From NCBI GenBank assembly GCA_938027385.1, contig CALJBF010000191.1, positions 1 to 5,620 of the forward strand: 5,620 nucleotides of DNA. Reading direction: 5' to 3'. Source of the stretch: an uncultured Porphyromonadaceae bacterium (GTDB lineage: Bacteria; Bacteroidota; Bacteroidia; Bacteroidales; Muribaculaceae). Every line of letters begins with the position of its first letter. Position 1 is the stretch's first letter. Of the stretch, positions 1 to 5,620 are shown piece after piece. A program made the translations under genes and the position numbers. The notes under the pieces were generated by a model, which did not search any database, was not told the origin of the DNA, and saw nothing but the letters and a program-made list of their open reading frames with translations.

Positions 1-2
1 AA

Positions 3-152
3 GGGTTCTATATCGGTTTCAGCTACGATTACCCCACCGGCGCCATAGCCCGGGCCTCGTCAGGCAGTTACGAGCTTTTCGCGGGCTACTCGCTGAAACT
101 CGACTTCTCAGAGCGCAACCGCCACCGCCACAAGAGTGTGCGGATAATGTAA
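3..152 (+). CDS. porP: PorP/SprF family T9SS outer-membrane protein, C-terminal fragment
   Basis: The window opens inside a gene whose last 49 codons are visible, ending at TAA 150-152. The peptide has alternating hydrophobic and polar residues typical of final outer-membrane beta-strands (GFYIGFSYDYPTG, then SYELFAGYSLKLDF), followed by a short basic end, RNRHRHKSVRIM. This matches the usual C-terminus of PorP/SprF-family proteins, where a 'SYD' strand is followed by a Gly/Ser turn and a 'YEL' strand. In T9SS loci a PorP-type gene commonly sits directly before gldK/porK, and here the gap is 30 nt, which suggests co-transcription. Family members are outer-membrane barrels of about 300 residues that associate with the GldK-GldN ring or with surface adhesins. 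The call rests on a short tail plus the neighbours. The start lies outside the window. Confidence 0.75.
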   Translation, partial: GFYIGFSYDYPTGAIARASSGSYELFAGYSLKLDFSERNRHRHKSVRIM

Positions 153-182
153 CCCCCTCCTTTCCAAACCATAAAAGTAGAA

Positions 183-1628
183 ATGAAGAAGCTTTCGTTA
201 TACGTTTTGCCGGTCATGATGGCCGCTGTAACAGTGGGCTGTGCCTCGGGCCGACGCTCATCGTCGGGCGGCGAGGTCACCGGCGTTGGAGGCTCGTCGT
301 TTGCCGAGCCCACCCCCTACGGCATGGTGCTGGTGAGCCGCGGGTCCATGGAGATGGGGCCCCAGAAGGCCGACAGCGCCTGGAACATTAAGGCCGACAC
401 CAAAGGGATGTCGGTCGACGCGTTCTGGATGGACGAGACCGAGATCACCAACTCGAAATACAAGCAGTTCGTGTTCTGGGTGCGTGACTCCATCATCCGC
501 GAGCGCCTGGCAGACCCCGCCTACGGCGGCAACGAGGCGTTCAAGATCGAGGAGGACCGTCAGGGCAATCCCGTGAAACCGCATCTGAACTGGAACAAGC
601 CCATCCCCTGGCGCAATCCCGGCGAGGACGAGGCCCGAGCCATCGAAAGCGTATACCGCACCAACCCCATCACCGGTGCCCGCGAGCTTGACCCCGAGCA
701 GATGAACTACCGCTACGAGATCTTCAATCACACCGAGGCCGCACGCCGCCGCAACAGGCTCGACCCCCGCCGCCGCGAGTACAATACCGACCGCCCCGTG
801 CCTACCGACATCCCCGTGATCTCGAAAGACACCGCCTGGATCAACGACGAGGGCGAGATCGTGCGCGAGACCATACAGCGCGGCCTTACCGGCGACTACG
901 ATTTCCTCAACACCTATATAGTAAACATCTACCCTGACACCACCTGTTGGGTCAACGACTTCGAGAACGCCTACAACGAGCCTTATGTGCGCATGTACTT
1001 CTCGAACGGCGGATACAGCGAATACCCCGTGGTGGGTGTGAGCTGGGAGCAGGCCAACGCCTTCTGCAACTGGCGCACCGATTTCCTCAAGCGCTCGCTG
1101 GGCCGCGAGGGTGTGTATGTCGAGCCCTACCGCCTCCCCACCGAGGCCGAATGGGAGTTCGCAGCCCGTGCCGGAGAGAACGAAAACATGTACCCCTGGG
1201 AGGGTGACCTCACCATGTCTGAAGACCGCGGGTGTTTCTATGCCAACTTCAAGCCCAACGACGGCAACTACGTCAAGGACGGCCACCTCATAACCTCGCG
1301 CGTCGGCACATATTCGCCCAACGACTTCGGCCTTTACGACATGGCCGGCAACGTGAGCGAGTGGACCTCGACCGCCTTCACCGAGGGTGTGCAGAACCTT
1401 ACCAGCGACCTCAATCCCGAGTACCGCTACGATGCCGCCGTCGAGGATCCCTACCGCATGAAACGCAAGATCGTGCGCGGCGGCTCGTGGAAGGATGTGG
1501 CCAACAACATCCGCTCCGACATACGCATGTGGGAGTTCCAGAACGAGCAGCGCTCGTATATCGGATTCCGCTGTGTGCGCTCGCAGATAGGGTTCGCCCG
1601 CGGGCAGCAGCTTAACAAGAAGAAATAA
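183..1628 (+). CDS. gldK: GldK/PorK, T9SS ring lipoprotein with FGE-sulfatase domain
   Basis: 481-residue outer-membrane lipoprotein that forms, with GldN, the periplasmic ring of the T9SS. The N-terminus is a lipoprotein signal: MKK, a hydrophobic stretch (residues 4-18) and a lipobox ending at Cys20 (TVGC). A formylglycine-generating-enzyme-like (FGE/SUMF1) domain begins near residue 45 with GMVLVSRGSMEMG and DETEITNSKY (84-93). It resumes after a long insertion (about 100-278) with YPVVGVSWEQANAFCNW (281-297), RLPTEAEWEFAARAG (318-331 region), DMAGNVSEW (386-394), VRGGSW (431-436) and YIGFRCVR (459-466). The insertion, with its Arg-rich RRRNRLDPRRREYNTDR segment (188-204), is typical of GldK and separates it from true FGEs. 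Human FGE has its two catalytic cysteines just after the GGS motif; here those places appear to be Asp438 and Ile443, so the role should be structural. The ATG at 183 gives an intact lipoprotein signal; the region before it is A-rich and has no Shine-Dalgarno sequence. gldL follows after 24 nt. Confidence 0.95.
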   Translation: MKKLSLYVLPVMMAAVTVGCASGRRSSSGGEVTGVGGSSFAEPTPYGMVLVSRGSMEMGPQKADSAWNIKADTKGMSVDAFWMDETEITNSKYKQFVFWVRDSIIRERLADPAYGGNEAFKIEEDRQGNPVKPHLNWNKPIPWRNPGEDEARAIESVYRTNPITGARELDPEQMNYRYEIFNHTEAARRRNRLDPRRREYNTDRPVPTDIPVISKDTAWINDEGEIVRETIQRGLTGDYDFLNTYIVNIYPDTTCWVNDFENAYNEPYVRMYFSNGGYSEYPVVGVSWEQANAFCNWRTDFLKRSLGREGVYVEPYRLPTEAEWEFAARAGENENMYPWEGDLTMSEDRGCFYANFKPNDGNYVKDGHLITSRVGTYSPNDFGLYDMAGNVSEWTSTAFTEGVQNLTSDLNPEYRYDAAVEDPYRMKRKIVRGGSWKDVANNIRSDIRMWEFQNEQRSYIGFRCVRSQIGFARGQQLNKKK

Positions 1629-1652
1629 ACACCCCTCTCCGACAAGACTCAA

Positions 1653-2669
1653 ATGGTACAGAAAATAAAGCAGTATAAACGCGGAATCGGCGCCTGGATC
1701 TCTTCTGAGAGCGGCCAGCGTTTCTTTAATTTCGCATACTCTATCGGCGCCGCAGTCGTGATCTGGGGTGCGCTTTTCAAGATTCTCCATCTGCCGGGCG
1801 GCAATCTCCTGCTCTGCCTGGGCATGGGTACCGAGGTGCTGATGTTCACCCTCACCGCTTTTGACCGTCCCCCAAAGGAGTACAAGTGGGAGCATGTCTT
1901 CCCCGTGCTCGACACCAATAAGGAAGAGGACCGTCCCGATTTCAACCAGGGAGGTGGCGGCGTGGTCATCAACGGCGGTGTCGTTTCGGGCGGCACTGTT
2001 GCCGCCGGTGACGCCGGCAATGTCGGCCAGGGTGCCGCAGGCGTGCGTCAGCCGCTCGTAGCCCCCGATCTCACCGGTGCCGAGCCGGGCCAGATCATGG
2101 GCGAGATCACCAACGTGTCGCAGCTCTATGTGAACCAGATTACCGAGATGACCGAGGAGCTCCGCCACCTGCAGGAGACCACACGCGCGCTCAATACCGT
2201 GTCAGACGTATTGCTTGACTCGTACCGCGCCATAACCGAGAACTCAGAGAATATCACCCGCTCGTCAAACGGCTATGTGGAGCAGATGCAGGACCTCAAC
2301 CGCAATATCTCGGGTCTGAACACCATCTACGAGATACAGCTCAAGAGCGTGTCGTCGCAGCTCGACGCCATCGACCGCGTGAACCGCGGCATCAAGGATA
2401 TCTCAGACATGTACACCCGCTCGTCGCAGACTTCGGCGAAGTATTGCGAGGAGACCGAGAAGATGGCGCTTTACATGCAGCAGCTCAATTCGGTCTACGC
2501 CAAAATGATTCAGGCCATGAGCATAAACATGTACAACCCCATGGCTGCCGCCGCCGCGGCCGCGGCGCAGACTCCCGGCGCAGGTGCCTCAGTGCCTCCC
2601 GTTCCCGAGGTGCCCGTGCCCCCGGTTACACCTCCCGCAGACAGCGCCGCACCGGGTCAGGCACTCTGA
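1653..2669 (+). CDS. gldL: GldL/PorL, T9SS inner-membrane motor protein
   Basis: 338-residue inner-membrane protein that with GldM forms the proton-driven motor powering type IX secretion. Two membrane helices lie near the N-terminus: about 26-44 (FAYSIGAAVVIWGALF) and 50-70 (GNLLLCLGMGTEVLMFTLTAF), joined by the family hallmark FKILHLPGG (42-50). Glu61 lies inside the second helix and probably corresponds to the essential membrane glutamate known in Flavobacterium GldL (Glu49). After a KEYKWEHVFPVLD segment (75-87) comes a Gly/Val-rich linker (99-130). A long, mostly helical cytoplasmic region follows (about 146-290), rich in Gln, Asn and Glu and likely to form coiled coils. The protein ends in eight consecutive alanines (298-305) and a Pro/Val-rich tail (306-338). 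It is much longer than Flavobacterium GldL, as Bacteroidales PorL proteins tend to be. Start ATG 1653 comes just before a family-like N-terminus; no Shine-Dalgarno is visible. Confidence 0.95.
   Translation: MVQKIKQYKRGIGAWISSESGQRFFNFAYSIGAAVVIWGALFKILHLPGGNLLLCLGMGTEVLMFTLTAFDRPPKEYKWEHVFPVLDTNKEEDRPDFNQGGGGVVINGGVVSGGTVAAGDAGNVGQGAAGVRQPLVAPDLTGAEPGQIMGEITNVSQLYVNQITEMTEELRHLQETTRALNTVSDVLLDSYRAITENSENITRSSNGYVEQMQDLNRNISGLNTIYEIQLKSVSSQLDAIDRVNRGIKDISDMYTRSSQTSAKYCEETEKMALYMQQLNSVYAKMIQAMSINMYNPMAAAAAAAAQTPGAGASVPPVPEVPVPPVTPPADSAAPGQAL
2544..2567 (+). repeat. Poly-alanine codon run with 16-bp palindrome in gldL
   Basis: Eight successive alanine codons (one GCT followed by GCC/GCG) encode residues 298-305 of GldL. 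Within them 2552-2567 (CGCCGCGGCCGCGGCG) is a perfect 16-bp palindrome centred on GGCC. It is most simply a by-product of mixed GCC and GCG codons in a G+C-rich genome, though such runs are prone to slippage. Confidence 0.7.
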
Positions 2670-2715
2670 TTCCGCCCACACGTTTCCCCTGATTAAGCAA
2701 CTCAAAAAAACGATA

Positions 2716-2724
2716 TAAGCTTTG
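2716..2724 (+). promoter_or_regulatory. gldM translation start region: in-frame TAA then TTG start
   Basis: An in-frame TAA (2716-2718) lies two codons before the TTG at 2722, so the gldM reading frame cannot begin further upstream. Between them and the conserved LSPRQKM motif there is no ATG or GTG in frame. The preceding bases (CTCAAAAAAACGATATAAG) are A-rich with no Shine-Dalgarno, the usual picture for Bacteroidota genes. The TTG is therefore the most likely start. Confidence 0.75.
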
Positions 2725-4287
2725 GCAACAAGTAACAACAGGCTTTCGCCGCGTCAGAAGATGATCAACCTGATGTACATCGTGCTGACCGCCATGCTGG
2801 CCCTGAACGTGTCGAGCGACGTGCTCAACGGGTTCAGCCAGGTGGAGGAGGGCCTGACGCGCACCAATGCCAATGTCGAGCAACGAAATTCGGCCATCCT
2901 GGCCACTCTCGAGGCATTCGCCCGCCAGAACCCCGACAAGGGTCAGCGCTGGTATGAGAAGGCCATCGAGGTGCGCCGCACCACCGACAGCCTCTACCGC
3001 CACATCGACTCGCTCAAGCAGATGATAGTGGTCGAGGCCGACGGCAGCGGGGCCGATGTGAACGACATCAAGAACCGCGACAACCTCGATGCCGCCGCAG
3101 TGGTCATGCTCAACGCCCCCCGCCTCCGCGGCAAGGAACTGCGCGGCCGGGTCGACACTTACCGCGACTACATCGCCGCCCTGATGCCCGACACCGTAAA
3201 ACGCAACAACATACTCAAGGCCCTCTCCACCGAACCGGTGCTCAAGCGCGGCACCCTGGTGAAACAGCAGTGGGAGGAGGCCAAGTTCGACACCCAGCCT
3301 GTGGTGGCCGCCATAACGCTGCTCACCAAACTGCAGAACGACGTCAAGTACGCCGAGGGCGAGGCGCTGCAGACCCTGCTGGCCAACGTCGATGCCGGCG
3401 ATGTGCGTGTCAACGAACTCAACGCTTTCGTGATTCCGCAGAGCCGCCTTGTCATGCGCGGGGGCAAATACTCGGCCAACATCGTGCTTGCCGCTGTCGA
3501 CACCACGGCGCGCCCCACGGTGTATGTCAACGGCTCGCCGCTCTCAAACAGCCGCGGTCTCTACGAGTTCACCCCCACCTCGACCGGCAAGTTCGATTAC
3601 AAGGGCTATCTTGAGGTCACCGCCGGCGACGGCACCGTAAGCAAGCTCCCCTTCGAGTCGTCGTACACCGTCATGGAACCCGCGGCCACCGTATCGGCCA
3701 CCATGATGAACGTGCTCTACGCCGGCATCGACAACCCCATAGAGATCTCGGTGCCCGGTGTTCCGCAGGGCGAGGTTTCGGCCACCATGTCAAACGGCTC
3801 GCTCGTGAAGAGCGGCGACCACTGGGTGGCACGTCCCGGCAAGGTCGGCGACAACGCCGTTGTCACCGTCACGGCACAGATGGACGGCCGCCCCATGACC
3901 GTGGGCTCGTCGACATTCCGCGTGCGCAAGCTCCCCGACCCGACACCATACGTGGCGTTCAACGACGCCAACGGCCACGAGGCCCGTTTCAAGGGTGGCA
4001 AAGGTTTCCCCAAGGCCCAGCTGCTGGCATCGCCCGGCATCGGCGCCGCCATCGACGACGGACTGCTCAACATACAGTTCAAGGTCATCAGTTTCGAGAC
4101 CGTGTTCTTCGACTCGATGGGCAACGCCATCCCCGAGGTGTCAAACGGCGCGCAGTTCTCTCAGCGCCAGAAAGACTCGTTCAAGCGTCTGAGCCGCGGC
4201 AAACGGTTCTATATCTCGCGCGTCAAGGCCACCGGCCCCGACGGCATCACCCGCGACCTTGCACCTATCGAGGTCATTGTCAACTAA
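2722..4287 (+). CDS. gldM: GldM/PorM, T9SS trans-periplasmic motor shaft protein (TTG start)
   Basis: 521-residue inner-membrane protein. One helix anchors it among the GldL helices and the large periplasmic part spans to the GldK-GldN ring, passing on motor energy. The N-terminus is the strongest family signature: LSPRQKMINLMYIVLTAMLALNVSSDVLNGF (8-38), holding the single membrane helix (about 14-30). Residues 39-225 are mainly helical (first periplasmic domain, GldM_N type). From about 235 the sequence turns into beta-sandwich modules, with landmarks VMMNVLYAG-like MMNVLYAGIDNPIEISVPG (328-346), FRVRKLPDPTPYV (399-411) and a C-terminal domain ending ISRVKATGPDGITRDLAPI (498-516), as in GldM_C. 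The length matches PorM (about 515 residues). The start is TTG: an in-frame TAA at 2716-2718 excludes any upstream start, and the first in-frame ATG (codon 14) would remove the conserved LSPRQK. gldN follows after 22 nt. Confidence 0.95.
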   Translation: MATSNNRLSPRQKMINLMYIVLTAMLALNVSSDVLNGFSQVEEGLTRTNANVEQRNSAILATLEAFARQNPDKGQRWYEKAIEVRRTTDSLYRHIDSLKQMIVVEADGSGADVNDIKNRDNLDAAAVVMLNAPRLRGKELRGRVDTYRDYIAALMPDTVKRNNILKALSTEPVLKRGTLVKQQWEEAKFDTQPVVAAITLLTKLQNDVKYAEGEALQTLLANVDAGDVRVNELNAFVIPQSRLVMRGGKYSANIVLAAVDTTARPTVYVNGSPLSNSRGLYEFTPTSTGKFDYKGYLEVTAGDGTVSKLPFESSYTVMEPAATVSATMMNVLYAGIDNPIEISVPGVPQGEVSATMSNGSLVKSGDHWVARPGKVGDNAVVTVTAQMDGRPMTVGSSTFRVRKLPDPTPYVAFNDANGHEARFKGGKGFPKAQLLASPGIGAAIDDGLLNIQFKVISFETVFFDSMGNAIPEVSNGAQFSQRQKDSFKRLSRGKRFYISRVKATGPDGITRDLAPIEVIVN

Positions 4288-4309
4288 TGCAAAAATCCAG
4301 CATCGAAAT

Positions 4310-5524
4310 ATGAAGTTTCTGAGCAAATACATACTGGCCGCACTGGTCGCGTTCGGCACCGTGGTTCCGGCCCTGGCACAGGCCAACGGCTCGTCGTCGA
4401 GTTCGGTCGTGCGCCGTCGCGGCGACAATGACCGCAACCGCCGTGGCGAGGCCGAGGCACAGCCCGGTGTCACCCCCCGCATGCAGCAGCGTCTTTCGGG
4501 CGGTTCCACCGCATCTGACGCCGACCTGATGTGGATGCGTGTCATATACCGTGACCTCCCTCTGCTCGACAACGCGAAGAACACTCCGCTCTACTTCCCC
4601 GAAGAGGTTATTAACGGCCAGGAGAACCTGTTCCGCATCATCATGCGCCTGCTCGCCGAGGGTAAGATTCCCGCCTACGAGTATCTCGACGGCAAAGAGA
4701 TCTTCACCGACCAGTACAAGCTGAAGGTGCGCGACATGCTCGACCGTTTCCATGTGCTCTACACCGATGCCAAAGGCTCGACCGAGAAGAATCCCCGCTA
4801 TACCATCGAGGAGGCCGACGTGCCCGCCAACGAGGTGCTCTCGTATTACCTGCTTGAGAAATGGGAGTTTGACTCGCGTACCAACAAGACACGCTGCACA
4901 GTCGAGGCCATCTGCCCCGTGCTGCACCGCAGCGACGATTTCGGCGGCGAGGCCGTGCGCTACCCGATGTTCTGGGTAAAGATGACCGACCTGCGCCCCT
5001 ATCTGGCACAGCAGTACATCTTCATCGACGACGACAACAACCTGCCCAAGTACACCTACGCCGACTTCTTCAACATGAATATGTATGACGGCGACATCTA
5101 CAAGACACGCAACCTCACCAACAAGTCGATGATGCAGCTGTTCCCCGATCCCGACGACCGTAAGCGTGCCCAGGATTCGATACAGAACCGCCTTGAGACA
5201 TTCGACAAGAACATCTGGGTTCCCTCGCGTGAGGAGGTCATAGCAGCCCGCGAGGCGCGTGAGGCCGCTGAGGCGGCAGCCGAGGCCGCCAAGGCCGATT
5301 CCGAGGCCATAACCGACCGCGACGGCAATGCCGCCGAGTCCGAGGTGTCGGCCGATGACGCCGCCGAAAAGAAATCGGTACGCTCGTCGCGAGGCCGCTC
5401 GAAATCTTCGGCCACGAAGAAATCGACCACAAAGAACAAGAAAGAGAAAAAGCCAAAGGCACAGAAACCCAAGGCCGCCAAGTCATCGTCGTCGGCAGTG
5501 CGCTCGGTACGCCGCCGCAAGTGA
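4310..5524 (+). CDS. gldN: GldN/PorN, T9SS periplasmic ring protein with basic C-terminal tail
   Basis: 404-residue secreted protein that partners GldK in the T9SS ring under the outer membrane and contacts GldM. A type I signal peptide is clear: MKFLSKY, a hydrophobic core (8-19) and a likely cut at ALA|Q (after residue 23). After a Ser-rich and Arg-rich stretch (28-46) the GldN core spans about 70-305. Landmarks are DLMWMRVIYRDLPLLDN (72-88), LYFPEE (94-99), LLEKWEFDSRTNKTRCTVEA (181-200), MFWVKMTDLRPYLAQ (220-234) and YADFFNMNMYDGDIYK (250-265), matching the family pattern of a 'DLRPYLA' strand followed by a 'DFFEMR'-like motif. The last 100 residues are low complexity: Ala/Glu-rich (312-333), acidic (330-353), then Lys/Arg/Ser-rich (354-404). 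I chose ATG 4310 because the longer in-frame version from 4259 overlaps gldM and puts polar residues before the signal peptide. It is the last gene of the run. Confidence 0.93.
   Translation: MKFLSKYILAALVAFGTVVPALAQANGSSSSSVVRRRGDNDRNRRGEAEAQPGVTPRMQQRLSGGSTASDADLMWMRVIYRDLPLLDNAKNTPLYFPEEVINGQENLFRIIMRLLAEGKIPAYEYLDGKEIFTDQYKLKVRDMLDRFHVLYTDAKGSTEKNPRYTIEEADVPANEVLSYYLLEKWEFDSRTNKTRCTVEAICPVLHRSDDFGGEAVRYPMFWVKMTDLRPYLAQQYIFIDDDNNLPKYTYADFFNMNMYDGDIYKTRNLTNKSMMQLFPDPDDRKRAQDSIQNRLETFDKNIWVPSREEVIAAREAREAAEAAAEAAKADSEAITDRDGNAAESEVSADDAAEKKSVRSSRGRSKSSATKKSTTKNKKEKKPKAQKPKAAKSSSSAVRSVRRRK
5240..5521 (+). repeat. Low-complexity coding segment of gldN (Ala/Glu then Lys/Arg/Ser)
   Basis: This encodes residues 311-404 of GldN. 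The first part repeats GAGGC-type codon pairs (Glu-Ala, Arg-Glu-Ala) and would form a charged helix. The second part, from 5369, is rich in AAG/AAA and CGC codons with serine runs; I count 22 Lys/Arg and a single acidic residue in the last 51 residues. It lies beyond the conserved GldN core and is probably variable between relatives. Confidence 0.7.
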
Positions 5525-5620
5525 CCCCTCATCTCCCCGAAACAGGAGGATGAGTCAGAATAAGCCAATAAGCCGTTTTAACGCATAACTGTTATCATTT
5601 TATTGTAGGGTCGCTACATG
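5525..5620. other. Intergenic region after gldN, no convincing gene
   Basis: The sequence after the gldN stop drops sharply in G+C. It holds a bulged hairpin (5528-5554), a perfect AGGAGG (5544-5549) abutting an ATG (5550) that opens a 12-codon frame ending at 5588, a tandem 8-bp repeat (5559-5574) and a T-rich stretch (about 5591-5606). A short inverted pair, TGTAG/CTACA, lies at about 5604-5618. I could not find a convincing Bacteroidota-type promoter (TTTG and TAnnTTTG boxes). The end of the operon and the start of the next unit probably lie here. Confidence 0.6.
5528..5554 (+). other. Bulged hairpin just after gldN, possible terminator or RNA element
   Basis: Left arm CTCATCTCC (5528-5536) pairs with GGAG (5545-5548) and ATGAG (5550-5554), with one bulged G (5549) and an 8-nt loop (CCGAAACA). 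It starts 4 nt after the gldN stop, a fitting place for an operon end. No T-tract follows directly, so it is not a standard Rho-independent terminator; it might instead stabilise the 3' end of the mRNA. Confidence 0.35.

Noticed and set aside
258..2168. A 636-codon open frame on the minus strand spanning gldK and most of gldL
   Set aside because: It lies in codon register with both sense genes. The sense codons that would give antisense stops (TTA, CTA, TCA) are rare in this G+C-rich codon usage, so the strand stays open by chance. The predicted protein is a low-complexity Val/Ala/Gly/His mix with no recognisable family.
4259..4309. A 17-codon upstream extension of gldN from ATG 4259
   Set aside because: It would overlap the end of gldM by 29 nt and place polar, charged residues before an otherwise perfect signal peptide that begins at ATG 4310.
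5098..5568. Minus-strand open frame opposite the gldN tail (156 codons)
   Set aside because: It is the mirror of the Ala/Glu and Lys-rich codons, giving runs of Phe, Ala and Ser with no domain; the sense strand holds a clear GldN.
5604..5618. Short inverted repeat TGTAG-GGTCG-CTACA as a terminator
   Set aside because: The stem is only 5 bp and is not followed by a visible T-tract before the window ends.
5589..5620. Possible promoter for a downstream gene in the T-rich end of the window
   Set aside because: I could not find a convincing TTTG box with a TAnnTTTG box at the right spacing, and the downstream gene is not in the window.

Overview
The window carries the core gene cluster of a type IX secretion system (T9SS), the protein-export and gliding machine of the phylum Bacteroidota. 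The gene order is the classic one, all on the + strand: the 3' end of a porP/sprF-type gene, then gldK (porK), gldL (porL), gldM (porM) and gldN (porN). The family set, the lack of Shine-Dalgarno sequences, the A-rich stretches before the starts and the high G+C third codon positions suggest a G+C-rich member of the Bacteroidales. A gut or oral family such as Muribaculaceae or Rikenellaceae is possible, but the genus cannot be told from this sequence.

Layout: 3-152 porP 3' end; 183-1628 gldK, a lipoprotein with an FGE-sulfatase fold; 1653-2669 gldL, an inner-membrane protein with two membrane helices; 2722-4287 gldM, a single-pass membrane protein with a large periplasmic part, starting at TTG; 4310-5524 gldN, a secreted periplasmic protein. 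The gaps are only 30, 24, 52 and 22 nt and hold no terminator, so the genes almost surely form one transcript. The last 96 nt (5525-5620) hold no convincing gene. They contain a bulged hairpin, a perfect AGGAGG abutting an ATG, a tandem 8-bp repeat and a T-rich stretch.

How the parts work together (established for Porphyromonas and Flavobacterium): GldL and GldM form the proton-driven motor in the inner membrane. GldM reaches across the periplasm to the GldK-GldN ring under the outer membrane. PorP/SprF-type proteins sit in the outer membrane and link to substrate or adhesin partners.

This is a known system and I see no new one. The more unusual details are a long lysine/arginine-rich tail on GldN, a TTG start for gldM, Gly-rich and Ala/Pro-rich additions in GldL, loss of both catalytic cysteines in the FGE-like domain of GldK, and the small AGGAGG/hairpin element after gldN.
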